DNA from: Stutzerimonas stutzeri TS44
Lineage (GTDB): Bacteria > Pseudomonadota > Gammaproteobacteria > Pseudomonadales > Pseudomonadaceae
Length of the DNA: 64,000 nucleotides
NCBI GenBank assembly: GCA_000263395.1
Contig: AJXE01000003.1
Coordinates: 1-64,000, forward strand
Direction: 5' to 3'
Positions 16,826 to 26,257 of the stretch are shown piece after piece. The first letter of the stretch is position 1, and each line of letters opens with the position of its first letter. A program made the position numbers and the translations under genes. Under the pieces are notes generated by a model, which saw only the letters and a list, made by a program, of their open reading frames with translations, did no database searches and was not told the DNA's origin.

Positions 16826-19800
16826 TCAGGGCTCGACCTGGCTCCACTGCTTGTTTAGGCGCTTGTCCGATACCGGCATCCGGGTTCCCAACTGCTGGGC
16901 CCACAGCGAGACGCGGTACTCCTCCAGCATCCAGCGGTACTGGCTCAGCTGCGGGTCGCGCTTGCCCTCCTGCTGGTGCTTGTGCAGCCGCGCCTGGTAC
17001 TGCTCCCAGTAGCCGCCCAGCTCGCCGGACCAGACGCGATCACGCTGCAGCTGCGCGCCGATCTTCTCGAAGCGTTGCTCGATGGCCTTGAGATAGCGCG
17101 GGTATTCCTTCAGCCACTCGGCCGGCGTTTCGCGGACGAAGCCCGGATAGACCAGGTTGCCCAGCTGCGCCTTGATGTCGTTGAGCGCCACCGCCTGGGC
17201 CAGATCGATCTTGCCCTTGAAGCGCTTCTGCAGGCCGTGCCAGTGCTTGAGGATTTCCAGCGTCAGGCGCGCCAGCCGTTCGGCATGCGCGGTCCAGTCG
17301 CCGCGCTTCTTCTCCGCCAGCGAGGCCAGCGCGGCGCCGTCGCGTGGCAACTGCGCTTCACCATCGAGAACGCAGCTGTCCAGGCTGGCCAAGAGGATGT
17401 CCTCGACCAGCGCGTCGATCTTGCCCATGTCGCGATACAACAGGCCGAGTTCGGTCAGCCCTGGCAGTTTGCTGCGCAGGAACTTGGCCGGCTCGGCCAG
17501 TTGCTGCAGCAGCAGCCGCTGCAGGGCGCGACGGTGCTGCCAGTCGGCCTCGGCCTGGGTCGGGAAGCGCCCCTCCTTGACCACCCCGGCCTCTTCGACC
17601 AGCGCCGGGTAAACGGTCATCGACAACCCGGCCACCTTCGCCTGGGCCTTCTCCGCCACCTGGGCAAAGCCCTTGGCCTCGACCGGCTTCTGCTCGGCCT
17701 TCTGCTGCGGCGGCGCCAGCGCGGCCTGGCTGGCCTCGGCGAAGCGCGCGGTCAGCTCGGCCAGGTCACGCCCTTCACCGAGGAGCTTGCCGCGCGCGTC
17801 GACCACTTCGATGTTCATCTTCAGGTGGTTTTCCAACCCGGCGGCCGCCTCGGCCCAGGCTTCGTCCGCCACGCGGGCGCCGGTCATGCGCGTCAGTTCG
17901 CGGCCCAGCGCCTCGGGCAGCGCGCCGTCGCCGAAGGCGATCTTGGAAAGCGCCGCGCCGACGAAGTCCGGCACCGGTACGAAGTTCTTGCGGATCGCCT
18001 TGGGCAGGTTGCGCACCAGCGCGATCGCCTTGGCCTCGATCAGCCCGGGCACCAGCCAGTCCAGCCGTTCGCGGCGCAGCTGCGGCAACAGCGGCGCCGG
18101 CACGCGCAGGGTCACGCCGTCGCGCGGATGGTTGGGTTCGAAATGGTATTCCAGCGGCAACTGCAGCTCGCCGATACGCAGGTGGTCCGGGTACTGCGCG
18201 GCAGTGACCTCGCTGGCCTCACGGGCGAGCACGTCTTCCTCGCGCATGACCAAGAGCTGCGGGTTCTTCTGGCTCTCGCGCTTGTACCAGTTCTCAAAGC
18301 TGGCGGTCTGGTAGATGTCCGCCGGCAGGCGCGCGTCGTAGTAGCCGAACAGGGTTTCCTCGTCGGCGAGGATGTCGCGGCGGCGTGCCTTGGCCTCCAG
18401 CTCGTCCATGCGTTCGAGCAGTTCGCGGTTGGCTGCCAGCGCGCGGGCGCGGCTGTTGATCTCGCCACGCACCAGCCCTTCGCGGATGAACAGCTCGCGC
18501 GCCGCCGGCGGGTCGATCGGCCCGTAGTGCACCGGGCGGCGGCCGACCACGATCAGCCCGTAGAGCGTGACCTGCTCGTAGGCCACCACCTGGCCGCGCT
18601 TCTTCTCCCAGTGCGGCTCGAAGTGGTTCTTCTTGATCAGGTGCCCGGCCAGCGGCTCGATCCAGTCCGGCTCGATCTTGGCGACCATGCGCGCGAACAG
18701 CTTGGTGGTTTCCACCAGCTCGGCGGCCATCAGCCAGTTGGGCTTCTTGCGCCCGATGACGCTGGAGGGATGCACCCAGAAGCGCCGCTGACGCGCGCCG
18801 AGGAAGTCGCCCTCCTCGGTCTTGTTGCCGATCTGGCTGAGCAGGCCGGCGAGGATCGCCTTGTGCACGGCGGCGTAGCTCTTGGCCTTCTGCGCGGCCT
18901 CGCTGGCCTCGGCCTGCTGGCGAAGGATGACGTTGACCTTGGTGTCCCTGGTGGGCGCGGGTTGGGAGGCGGCCTCGGCCGGACGCGTGGAAGAGGCTGC
19001 GCCGTCTTCCACAAGGCGGCCATCCACCGATTTTGCGGCGTTGCCGGTGGACAAGGCTTTGCCGTTGTCCACCCTACGGTCCGGGTGGGCGCCCGGCTTT
19101 GCGTAGGGTGGATGGCCGGAGCCATCCACCGCCTTACCCGCGCCGAGCTTGAGCTCGCGAGCGATCAGCAGCAATTGCCGGTGCGCATCGCGCCACTCGC
19201 GCAGACGCAGGTAGTTGAGGAAGTGCTTGCGGCACCAGCTGCGCAGCGCGTTGGCGCCCAGCGCCTGGCGCTGCTCCTCGAAGCCGCGCCAGAGGTTGAT
19301 CAGCGCAGCGAAGTCCGAATCCGGGTCCTTCCATTGTGCGTGGGCCTGATCCGCCGCCTGCTGGCGGTCGGCCGGGCGCTCGCGCACGTCCTGCACCGAG
19401 AGTGCGCTGGCGACGATCAGCACTTCGCTCAGGCTGCCGAGCCGCGCGGCCTCCAGCAGCATGCGGCCAAGGCGCGGATCGATGGGCAGGCGCGCCAGCT
19501 GGCGGCCCAATGGCGTCAGCTGGTTCTCGCGATTGACCGCCGAGAGCTCCTGCAGCAGGTTGAAGCCGTCGCTGATGGCCTTGCCGTCCGGCGGCTCGAT
19601 GAAGGGGAAATCCTGAATATCGCCGAGGCGCAGGTGCAGCATCTGCAGGATCACCGCGGCGAGGTTGGTGCGCAGGATTTCCGGATCGGTGAATTCGGGG
19701 CGGGAGAGAAAATCCTCCTCGCTGTACAAGCGGATGCAGATGCCCGGCTCGACCCGGCCGCAGCGGCCCTTGCGCTGGTTGGCACTGGCCTGCGACACCG

Positions 19801-20980
19801 CCTCGATGGGCAGGCGCTGGACCTTGGCGCGGTAGCTGTAGCGGCTGATGCGCGCGGTGCCCGAGTCGATCACGTAGCGAATACCCGGCACGGTCAGCGA
19901 GGTCTCGGCGACGTTGGTGGCCAGCACGATCTTGCGGCCGGATGCCGGGCGGAAGATCTTCTGCTGCTCGGCCGGAGTCAGCCGCGCATACAGCGGCAGC
20001 ACCTCGGTCAGGCGCAGGTTGGCCTTGCGCAGCATCTCGGCAGCATCGCGGATCTCGCGTTCGCCCGGGAGGAACACCAGCACGTCGCCGGGGCGCTGGC
20101 CGACGCTTTTCTCGTGAGCGGCGATCTCGTCCAGCGCGGCGAGGATGCCCTGATCGACGGTCAGATCGTCCTCGACCCGGTTGCCGTCCTCGTCGGTCTC
20201 GGCGGCCAGCGGGCGGTACCAGGTCTCCACCGGGTAGGTGCGGCCGGAAACCTCGATGATCGGCGCATCGTTGAAATGTTTGGAAAAGCGCTCCAGATCG
20301 ATGGTCGCCGAGGTGATGATCACCTTCAGGTCCGGCCGGCGCGGCAGCAGCGTCTTCAGGAAGCCGAGCAGGAAATCGATGTTCAGCGAGCGCTCGTGGG
20401 CCTCGTCGACGATGATCGTGTCGTACTTTTCCAGGAAGCGGTCGTGCTGGGTCTCGGCGAGCAGGATGCCGTCGGTCATCAGCTTGATCAGCGTGCGCTC
20501 GGTGCTCTGATCCTCGAAGCGCACCTGATAGCCCACCAGTTCGCCCAGCGGCGCGCCCAGTTCCTCCGCTACCCGCGTCGCCACGCTGCGCGCGGCCAGC
20601 CGGCGCGGCTGGGTGTGGCCGATCAGCCCGTTCACGCCACGGCCCATTTCCAGACAGATCTTCGGCAACTGCGTGGTCTTGCCCGAGCCGGTTTCGCCGG
20701 CGATCACCAGCACCTGATGCTGGGCGAGCGCCGCCTTGATCTCGTCGCGCTTGGCGGCGATCGGCAGGGCATCGTCGTAGCGGATCGCCGGCACGCTCTG
20801 CCGACGCGCCTCGACCTTGGCCGCCGAAGCCTGGAAGCGTTCCAGCCACTGGCCGAGCTTGTCCTCGTCGGGCTTCTTGCGCAGCTCGTGCAGCTGCCGG
20901 CGCAGGCGATGGCGGTCGGCGCTGAAGGTCTGCTCGAGGTTGTTGAACAGGGTATCGAAGGCGGGCGTTGCGTCGGTCAT
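16826..20980 (-). CDS. hrpA: ATP-dependent RNA helicase HrpA
   Basis: A 1384-aa DEAH-box helicase, longer than E. coli HrpA (about 1300 aa). Motifs: GETGSGKTTQLP (Walker A), DEAHERSLNIDFLLG (motif II), SATID (III), TNVAETSLTVPGIRYVID (V) and QRKGRCGR (VI), then the HA2/OB region and the long HrpA C-terminal domain. ATG at 20980 begins MTDATPAFDTLF; upstream in-frame sequence is non-coding. Residues about 612-682 (DNA 18935-19140) are an Ala/Pro/Gly-rich insertion absent from E. coli HrpA, encoded by repeat-like DNA (see findings). HrpA acts in mRNA processing and rescue of stalled ribosomes. Confidence 0.96.
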   Translation of the reverse strand: MTDATPAFDTLFNNLEQTFSADRHRLRRQLHELRKKPDEDKLGQWLERFQASAAKVEARRQSVPAIRYDDALPIAAKRDEIKAALAQHQVLVIAGETGSGKTTQLPKICLEMGRGVNGLIGHTQPRRLAARSVATRVAEELGAPLGELVGYQVRFEDQSTERTLIKLMTDGILLAETQHDRFLEKYDTIIVDEAHERSLNIDFLLGFLKTLLPRRPDLKVIITSATIDLERFSKHFNDAPIIEVSGRTYPVETWYRPLAAETDEDGNRVEDDLTVDQGILAALDEIAAHEKSVGQRPGDVLVFLPGEREIRDAAEMLRKANLRLTEVLPLYARLTPAEQQKIFRPASGRKIVLATNVAETSLTVPGIRYVIDSGTARISRYSYRAKVQRLPIEAVSQASANQRKGRCGRVEPGICIRLYSEEDFLSRPEFTDPEILRTNLAAVILQMLHLRLGDIQDFPFIEPPDGKAISDGFNLLQELSAVNRENQLTPLGRQLARLPIDPRLGRMLLEAARLGSLSEVLIVASALSVQDVRERPADRQQAADQAHAQWKDPDSDFAALINLWRGFEEQRQALGANALRSWCRKHFLNYLRLREWRDAHRQLLLIARELKLGAGKAVDGSGHPPYAKPGAHPDRRVDNGKALSTGNAAKSVDGRLVEDGAASSTRPAEAASQPAPTRDTKVNVILRQQAEASEAAQKAKSYAAVHKAILAGLLSQIGNKTEEGDFLGARQRRFWVHPSSVIGRKKPNWLMAAELVETTKLFARMVAKIEPDWIEPLAGHLIKKNHFEPHWEKKRGQVVAYEQVTLYGLIVVGRRPVHYGPIDPPAARELFIREGLVRGEINSRARALAANRELLERMDELEAKARRRDILADEETLFGYYDARLPADIYQTASFENWYKRESQKNPQLLVMREEDVLAREASEVTAAQYPDHLRIGELQLPLEYHFEPNHPRDGVTLRVPAPLLPQLRRERLDWLVPGLIEAKAIALVRNLPKAIRKNFVPVPDFVGAALSKIAFGDGALPEALGRELTRMTGARVADEAWAEAAAGLENHLKMNIEVVDARGKLLGEGRDLAELTARFAEASQAALAPPQQKAEQKPVEAKGFAQVAEKAQAKVAGLSMTVYPALVEEAGVVKEGRFPTQAEADWQHRRALQRLLLQQLAEPAKFLRSKLPGLTELGLLYRDMGKIDALVEDILLASLDSCVLDGEAQLPRDGAALASLAEKKRGDWTAHAERLARLTLEILKHWHGLQKRFKGKIDLAQAVALNDIKAQLGNLVYPGFVRETPAEWLKEYPRYLKAIEQRFEKIGAQLQRDRVWSGELGGYWEQYQARLHKHQQEGKRDPQLSQYRWMLEEYRVSLWAQQLGTRMPVSDKRLNKQWSQVEP
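18935..19140. repeat. In-frame repeat-derived insertion inside hrpA
   Basis: This stretch carries inverted and direct copies of a GTAGGGTGGA...TCCACC-type unit: CATCCACCGATTTTGCGGCG, TTGTCCACCCTACGG and GCGTAGGGTGGATGGCCGGA followed by GCCATCCACCGCC. The same kind of palindrome is common between genes in the P. stutzeri group. Here it sits inside the helicase gene, keeps the reading frame open and adds about 70 low-complexity residues. Confidence 0.7.
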
Positions 20981-21139
20981 GGACAGCCGTGGAGCAATTC
21001 GTGAAGGGCGCAATTGTCGCAGATTTCGCACGGTGCCGAACGACGAGCCGACAGCCCCGCCATCGCACCATCCTTCACGTCCGCGGCGCTGGCGGACAAG
21101 CCAACGCGACGGCGGCATTGCGCCGCCGCTGCGCCGCGA

Positions 21140-22825
21140 TCAGATGCGGAACTGGCCGACCAGTTTCTGCAGACGCTCGGCCACGCCGCCGAGGTCGCGC
21201 GAGGTCTGCGCGCCTTGCGCGGCGTCGCTGGCCACCGTGTCCACGGCATCGGCGATGTGGTGCACGCTGCGGTTGATCTCCTCGGCCACCGCGGTCTGCT
21301 CTTCGGCGGCGGCGGCGATCTGCGCGTTCATCGAGTTGATGGTGCCGATCAGTGCCGCGATGGCGTCCAGCGCTTCGCCGGCCTGGTTGGAGTGCTGCTG
21401 GGTGCTCTCCCCCTTCTCGCCGGCGCGCAGCATGGTGGTCACGGTGTGGCTGGTGGCGCCCTGCAGACGGTCGATCATGCCCTGGATCTCGCCGGTGCTC
21501 TGCTGGGTACGGCTGGCCAGCGCGCGCACTTCGTCGGCGACCACGGCGAACCCGCGCCCGGCCTCGCCGGCACGCGCCGCCTCGATGGCGGCGTTGAGCG
21601 CCAGCAGGTTGGTCTGCTCGGCGATGGCGCGGATCACGTCGAGCACGCCGACGATGCCTTGCACATCCTGCTGCAGCCCTTCGAGCGACTCGCTGCTGCC
21701 GCGCAGTTCCACCACCAGCTCGTGAATCTGGCGGATGCTCTGGTCGACCACCTGCTTGGCCGCCTGGCCTTGCTGGTCGGTCTCCTGCGCCGCCTCGGCC
21801 GCACGTTGCGCGCTCATGGCTACTTCATGGGCGGCGGCGGACATCTCGTTGATCGCGGTGGCGACCTGGTCGGTTTCGTGGCGCTGGCTGGACATGGCCT
21901 GCTCGGAACGCTGCGCCTGGCTGGCCACCGCCCCTACCAGGCCGCTCAGCTCGGTGGTGGTGCCGGCGACCTGGCGCACCAGCAGATGGATCTTCTCGAC
22001 GAAGCGGTTGAAGGCGCCGGACAGTTCGCCCAGTTCGTCCCGGCTGGCGACCGGCAGACGATGGGTGAGGTCGCCCTCGCCCTGCGCCATGTCGTCCAGA
22101 CGGGTCTTGATCTGCAGCAGCGGACGCAGCACGGCGTTGCTCATGAACACCGCCAGGATCGCCATCAGCACCAGCAATGCCGCGGCGGAGCCGAGCATGA
22201 TGGCGACCAGCGCGTCGATGCGCTGCTGGAACCCGGCCCGCGCCGCCTCGACGTCACGCTCGACGCCATCGAGGTTGAGCGAGGTGCCGAACGCCAGCTT
22301 CCACTTCGGCAGGTACTCGGCATAACCGACCTTGGGCACCAGCGTGCTGTTGGCGGCCAGAACGAAGCTGTAGTCGACATAATGGCTACCGTTCTGCGCG
22401 GCCGCCACCAGTTCGCGGATGGCGTAGACGCCATTCGGGTCGCGGAAGTCGTAGAAGCTCTCGCCGATCTTGTCGCGGGTGTTGCCCTGCAGCACGCGTA
22501 CGGACTTGTCGTCGTAGCCCCAGAAATAGCCGTCCTTGCCATACGACAGGCGCTCGAGGATCGCCACCGCCTGGTCACGCGCCTGCAGGTCGCCGTCGGC
22601 CGAGGCGTCGTAGATCGGCGCCAGTGCCTGACGCGCGAGCTGCACGTAATGCTCCAGCTCGGCGCGACGGTCATGGATCAGGCTCTGGCGGGTGTCTTGC
22701 TCCTGTTGCTCGGCCAGCGCGCGCAGCTCGTAGACGGCGATGCCGCTGAGCAGAATCGCCAGCAGCAGGATCGGCCCGAGAGCCAGCAGAAGCAGTTTCG
22801 TACGAAGTCGCAGATTCGAAAGCAT
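21140..22825 (-). CDS. Methyl-accepting chemotaxis protein with a single Cache (sCache_2) sensor
   Basis: A 561-aa receptor: TM1 at residues about 10-30, a periplasmic sCache_2 domain ([19 protein letters not shown] and [20 protein letters not shown]), TM2 near 190-212, HAMP, then a cytoplasmic signalling domain with the tip sequence [23 protein letters not shown] at 22825 begins the first helix; an in-frame start 16 codons upstream is less likely. Receptors of this layout, such as McpP of P. putida, sense small carboxylic acids, so short organic acids are a plausible ligand. A FliA-type promoter lies upstream. Confidence 0.93.
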   Translation of the reverse strand: MLSNLRLRTKLLLLALGPILLLAILLSGIAVYELRALAEQQEQDTRQSLIHDRRAELEHYVQLARQALAPIYDASADGDLQARDQAVAILERLSYGKDGYFWGYDDKSVRVLQGNTRDKIGESFYDFRDPNGVYAIRELVAAAQNGSHYVDYSFVLAANSTLVPKVGYAEYLPKWKLAFGTSLNLDGVERDVEAARAGFQQRIDALVAIMLGSAAALLVLMAILAVFMSNAVLRPLLQIKTRLDDMAQGEGDLTHRLPVASRDELGELSGAFNRFVEKIHLLVRQVAGTTTELSGLVGAVASQAQRSEQAMSSQRHETDQVATAINEMSAAAHEVAMSAQRAAEAAQETDQQGQAAKQVVDQSIRQIHELVVELRGSSESLEGLQQDVQGIVGVLDVIRAIAEQTNLLALNAAIEAARAGEAGRGFAVVADEVRALASRTQQSTGEIQGMIDRLQGATSHTVTTMLRAGEKGESTQQHSNQAGEALDAIAALIGTINSMNAQIAAAAEEQTAVAEEINRSVHHIADAVDTVASDAAQGAQTSRDLGGVAERLQKLVGQFRI

Positions 22826-22890
22826 GGAGTTCAATCCCAAGGTACTGGCGACCATCTCGATCGATGGCGGCACACGAGCGTTGCTCCGGT

Positions 22891-22918
22891 TTGTCGGCGG
22901 GACTGGCGAGCAACTTTA
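22891..22918 (-). promoter_or_regulatory. Probable sigma-28 (FliA) promoter of the chemoreceptor gene
   Basis: The minus strand reads TAAAG, 15 bases, then GCCGACAA. This is one mismatch from the flagellar consensus TAAAG-N15-GCCGATAA with exact spacing. It ends 65 bp before the start codon of the chemoreceptor gene, as expected for a motility-regulated receptor. Confidence 0.75.
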
Positions 22919-23012
22919 CCCCTGCGCGCAAAAATCCTTTTCGCGTAAAGGACTTCTCCCGAAATCGCCGCCCGAGCGTGCACGACACACCCGCTTCGTC
23001 GGCGGCAGACAT

Positions 23013-23048
23013 GAAAAAGCCCCGCACAGCGTTCGCTGGCGGGGCTTT
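23013..23048 (-). terminator. Intrinsic terminator of fadD
   Basis: On the minus strand AAAAGCCCCGCCAGCG-AAC-GCTGTGCGGGGCTTTTTC forms a GC-rich hairpin with a U-tract, 15 bp after the fadD stop. Confidence 0.85.
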
Positions 23049-23063
23049 TGTCCTGTGCTTCGA

Positions 23064-24755
23064 TCAGCTCGCCACGGCGGTCTTCTTCAATTCCTGATCG
23101 CGCAGTTCGCGGCGCAGGATCTTGCCGACGTTGGTGGTCGGCAGGCTGTCGCGGAACTCGACATAGCGCGGCCGCTTGTAGCCGGTCAGGTTGTCGTGCA
23201 TGTGCTGCATGACCTGCTCGCGGGTCAGGCTCTCGCCCGGTTTGACCACCACGAACAGCTTGATCGCCTCGCTGGACTTCTCGTCCGGCACGCCGATGGC
23301 CGCGCACTGCAGCACACCGGGCAACGTCGCCAGCACGTCTTCCAGCTCGTTCGGATAGACGTTGAAACCGGAGACCAGAATCATGTCCTTCTTGCGGTCG
23401 ACGATGCGCAGGTAGCCGTCGGCCTGGATCACGCCGATATCGCCGGTCTTGAAGAAGCCTTCGGCATCCATCACCTCGGCGGTGGCCTCCGGCCGCTGCC
23501 AGTAGCCCTTCATCACCTGCGGGCCCTTGATGCACAGCTCGCCGATTTCACCCTGCGGCAGCGCCTGGCCGTCATCGTTGATGACCTTGAACAGCGTCGA
23601 GGGCACAGGGATGCCGATGGTGCCGAGCTGGATGTTGGCGATCGGGTTGACCGAGGCCACCGGGCTGGTTTCGGTCAGGCCATAGCCTTCGCAGATCGAA
23701 CAGCCGGTGACCTGCTTCCAGCGCTCGGCCGTGGCCAGTTGCAGCGCCATGCCGCCCGACAAGGTGACCTTGAGCGCGGAGAAGTCCAGTTTGCGGAAGC
23801 CCTCGCTGTTGCACAGCGCGACGAACAGCGTGTTGAGGCCGACGAAGCCGCTGAAGCGGTAACGGGCCAGGTCCTTGATCATCGCCGGCAGATCGCGCGG
23901 GTTGCTGATGAGGATGTTGTGGTTGCCGCTGATCATCATCGCCATGCAATGAAAGGTGAACGCATAGATGTGGTACAGCGGCAACGGCGCGATCAGCACC
24001 TCGCGACCTTCATCGAGGTTCGAGCCCATCAGCGCCTTGCACTGCAGCATGTTGGCGACGAGGTTGCGGTGCGTCAGCATCGCGCCCTTGGCGACGCCGG
24101 TGGTGCCGCCGGTGTACTGCAGCACGGCGACGTCCTGGCCGTTCGGATTGGCGTCACGCACCGTCTGGCCACGGCCCCGGGCCAGGGCATCGTTCAGGCG
24201 CACCGCCAGCGGCAGGTGGTAGGCCGGCACCATCTTCTTGACGTGCTTGACCACGCTGTTGACCAGCAGGCGCTTGAGCGGCGCCAGCATGTCGCCGACC
24301 TCGGTGACGACCACATGCTTGATCCCGGTTCTGGGCAGCACGTCCTCGGCCAGGTGCGCCATGTTGGCCAGGCACACCAGCGCCTTGGCGCCGGCATCGT
24401 TGAACTGGTGCTCCATCTCCCGCGCGGTGTACAGCGGGTTGGTGTTGACCACGATCAGCCCGGCACGCATGGCACCGAACACCACGATCGGGTACTGGAG
24501 AAGGTTGGGCAACTGCACGGCGATGCGGTCGCCGGGTTGCAGATCGGTGTGGTGCTGAAGATAGGCGGCAAACTCGCCGGACAGTCGATACAGGTCGCCG
24601 TAGGTCAGCGTCTTGCCGAAACTGCTGAAAGCCGATTTGTCCGCGAAACGCTCGCAGGACAGTTTCAGCACTGTCTGGATATTCTGGTACTCATCGGGAT
24701 TGATCTCGCTGGCAACCCCAACAGGATATTTATCCTTCCAGAAGTTTTCGGTCAT
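23064..24755 (-). CDS. fadD: Long-chain-fatty-acid--CoA ligase FadD
   Basis: A 563-aa adenylate-forming enzyme, the normal FadD length. AMP-binding P-loop YTGGTTGVAKGAMLTHRNLV, YGLTETSP and the hinge segment GYLRIVDRKKDMILVSGFNV are present; the C-terminal catalytic Lys lies in TTNVGKILRREL. It activates fatty acids to acyl-CoA at the inner membrane for beta-oxidation. Pseudomonas usually has two adjacent fadD genes; only one is present here. A PhaJ-type enoyl-CoA hydratase gene lies divergently upstream, consistent with a fatty acid/PHA link. Confidence 0.95.
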   Translation of the reverse strand: MTENFWKDKYPVGVASEINPDEYQNIQTVLKLSCERFADKSAFSSFGKTLTYGDLYRLSGEFAAYLQHHTDLQPGDRIAVQLPNLLQYPIVVFGAMRAGLIVVNTNPLYTAREMEHQFNDAGAKALVCLANMAHLAEDVLPRTGIKHVVVTEVGDMLAPLKRLLVNSVVKHVKKMVPAYHLPLAVRLNDALARGRGQTVRDANPNGQDVAVLQYTGGTTGVAKGAMLTHRNLVANMLQCKALMGSNLDEGREVLIAPLPLYHIYAFTFHCMAMMISGNHNILISNPRDLPAMIKDLARYRFSGFVGLNTLFVALCNSEGFRKLDFSALKVTLSGGMALQLATAERWKQVTGCSICEGYGLTETSPVASVNPIANIQLGTIGIPVPSTLFKVINDDGQALPQGEIGELCIKGPQVMKGYWQRPEATAEVMDAEGFFKTGDIGVIQADGYLRIVDRKKDMILVSGFNVYPNELEDVLATLPGVLQCAAIGVPDEKSSEAIKLFVVVKPGESLTREQVMQHMHDNLTGYKRPRYVEFRDSLPTTNVGKILRRELRDQELKKTAVAS

Positions 24756-25231
24756 GACCCTACTCCTAAGCGACAGCCTTCTTCACTGCCCACAATGGCA
24801 GCTGTTTTGTTGTGTTTTGTAAACTTTTGTGCCGTGGATAGCGGCAAGAAGCCGGCCGAGGTTAGCAGCTTTGAAACTGAGCGAACAGAGCCATTTATGT
24901 ACAGCAAAGGCATAAAGTGACCAAATTTACAAAATCGGTCACTCACGCCCGGACTGCTCCCGGGCATCCGGATCAGTCGCTTCAGGCGATGTCGCACCAC
25001 AGCTTCTGGCCCTCTTGGAGTCATCGTCAGCGAGTCACGCAGGGCATAGTGGCGTATGGGCCGTCATCGGCGCGGTGAATCGTCCACCTTCGGCCATGCG
25101 CCCGGACGTCGGGACAAGCTTCACGTCAGCCACTAGAATGCAGCGCACCTTTTTCAGCCAGGTCGGTGCGTCCGCTCTTCGGAGCAGGCGTGCCGCATCC
25201 CTATCTCTGCGACCAAGGACAGATACCGAGC
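24756..25231. promoter_or_regulatory. Divergent fadD/phaJ intergenic region
   Basis: A 476-bp gap holding the promoters of both fadD (minus) and the hydratase (plus). It is locally AT-rich near the fadD start (GTTTTGTTGTGTTTTGTAAA). I looked for a PsrA-type GAAAC-N4-GTTTC palindrome and saw only an imperfect one near 24870. No gene is supported here. Confidence 0.4.
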
Positions 25232-25702
25232 ATGAATACCATCAGCAGCACGCCCTACTCCGCGCTTGAAGTAGGCCAGACAGCGAGCTTCGAGAAGACC
25301 GTCGGCGAGCGCGACATCCAGCTGTTCGCGGCCATGTCCGGTGATCGCAATCCGGTGCACCTGGATGCCGAGTTCGCCGCCGGCACGCTGTTTCGCGAGC
25401 GCATCGCGCACGGTATGTTCAGCGGTGCGCTGATAAGTGCTGCCGTGGCCTGCACCATGCCGGGGCCGGGCACGATCTATCTCGGCCAGACCATGAAGTT
25501 CACCCGGCCGGTGAAGATCGGCGACACCCTCACCGTGCGCCTGGAAATTCTGGAAAAGATGCCGAAGAACCGCGTGCGCATCGCCACGCAGGTGTTCAAC
25601 CAGAACGACGAGCAGGTCGTCGATGGCGAGGCCGAAGTGCTGGCCCCGCGCAAGCATGAAACCGTGCAGCTGAAGGAGCTGCCGCCGATCAGCATCGGCT
25701 GA
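25232..25702 (+). CDS. phaJ: (R)-specific enoyl-CoA hydratase, MaoC-like (PhaJ type)
   Basis: A 156-aa hot-dog-fold hydratase. The hydratase-2 motif is clear: AMSGDRNPVHLDAEFA (catalytic Asp and His), followed by RIAHGMFSGALISAA and LGQTMKFTRPVKIGDTLTV. It hydrates trans-2-enoyl-CoA to (R)-3-hydroxyacyl-CoA, which can feed polyhydroxyalkanoate synthesis from beta-oxidation. Divergent from fadD. The start ATG at 25232 gives the family length; upstream in-frame codons are not conserved. Confidence 0.88.
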   Translation: MNTISSTPYSALEVGQTASFEKTVGERDIQLFAAMSGDRNPVHLDAEFAAGTLFRERIAHGMFSGALISAAVACTMPGPGTIYLGQTMKFTRPVKIGDTLTVRLEILEKMPKNRVRIATQVFNQNDEQVVDGEAEVLAPRKHETVQLKELPPISIG

Positions 25703-25795
25703 TCCACCCCATCCTCCCTGCCGCTCCGTGTCGTTGCGCGGGCGGCTCGCCTGACCGAGGTTTCCCCAATCTCGGCCACCGCATAAATCAAGAGC

Positions 25796-25821
25796 AAAAA
25801 AAAGGCGACCTAGGGTCGCCC
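25796..25821 (-). terminator. Intrinsic terminator of ccoM
   Basis: Minus strand GGGCGACC-CTA-GGTCGCC followed by eight T residues, 33 bp after the ccoM stop. Confidence 0.88.
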
Positions 25822-25853
25822 AAATGCCTTGCGTGCTCTTTTATCGAACGGGA

Positions 25854-25970
25854 TCAGCTGCGCTTTTTCTTTTGCGCGTCCCGCCAGATGAAATATGTGA
25901 ATCCACCGAGGAAGGCGACCATCAGGCCGACCGTGACAACCCCTGCGAGCACCACATTATCGACGAACAT
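25854..25970 (-). CDS. ccoM: cbb3-type cytochrome c oxidase small subunit CcoM
   Basis: A 38-codon gene. The product opens with MFVDNVVLAGVVTVGLMVAF, continues with FIWRDA and ends in basic residues (KKKRS). It has one transmembrane helix at about residues 7-28. This closely matches, from memory, the CcoM peptide found in the purified cbb3 oxidase of P. stutzeri, where it stabilises the complex and is encoded away from ccoNOQP. GGAGGGAAGG lies upstream of ATG 25970. An ANR-type dyad 70 bp upstream and a strong terminator downstream make it a monocistronic low-oxygen unit. Confidence 0.9.
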   Translation of the reverse strand: MFVDNVVLAGVVTVGLMVAFLGGFTYFIWRDAQKKKRS

Positions 25971-26039
25971 GAGACCTTCCCTCCGAAGCTGTTTTGCTAT
26001 CCGATGGGCGCACGTTAATGCGCTCTTCGGCGCACTAAA

Positions 26040-26053
26040 TTGATCGATGTCAA
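26040..26053 (-). promoter_or_regulatory. ANR (FNR-type) box upstream of ccoM
   Basis: The minus strand reads TTGACATCGATCAA, one base from the consensus TTGAT-N4-ATCAA. It is 70 bp upstream of the ccoM start, compatible with activation by ANR under oxygen limitation. Confidence 0.8.
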
Positions 26054-26257
26054 TAGCCGCAGATAGCTGACGAAAAGCGTGCCCGGCGACTGATCTGGAT
26101 CAAGAAAGAAGGGGTATTTCGAGGCGGAAATCGGCGCGCTGGCCGGGTATCGCGGCGGGGGAAGCGGGTGCTATCGGAGAGGACCGGAACGGAGCGCCCA
26201 ACAGGCCGCGACAGGCCGTCGCAGCCGTGCTCGTCAGGCGCTCGTGCAATGGCGTAA

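Noticed and set aside
16976..21004. A 1342-codon plus-strand frame opposite hrpA
   Set aside because: hrpA on the other strand has every helicase motif; the antisense frame has no recognisable domain and the composition of a shadow frame.
21014..22948. A 644-codon plus-strand frame opposite the chemoreceptor
   Set aside because: Same reason: it is antisense to a gene with complete Cache, HAMP and signalling domains.
24780..24910. PsrA-type operator before fadD
   Set aside because: Only an imperfect GAAAC-N-GAAC arrangement is visible, not the inverted GAAAC/GTTTC needed.
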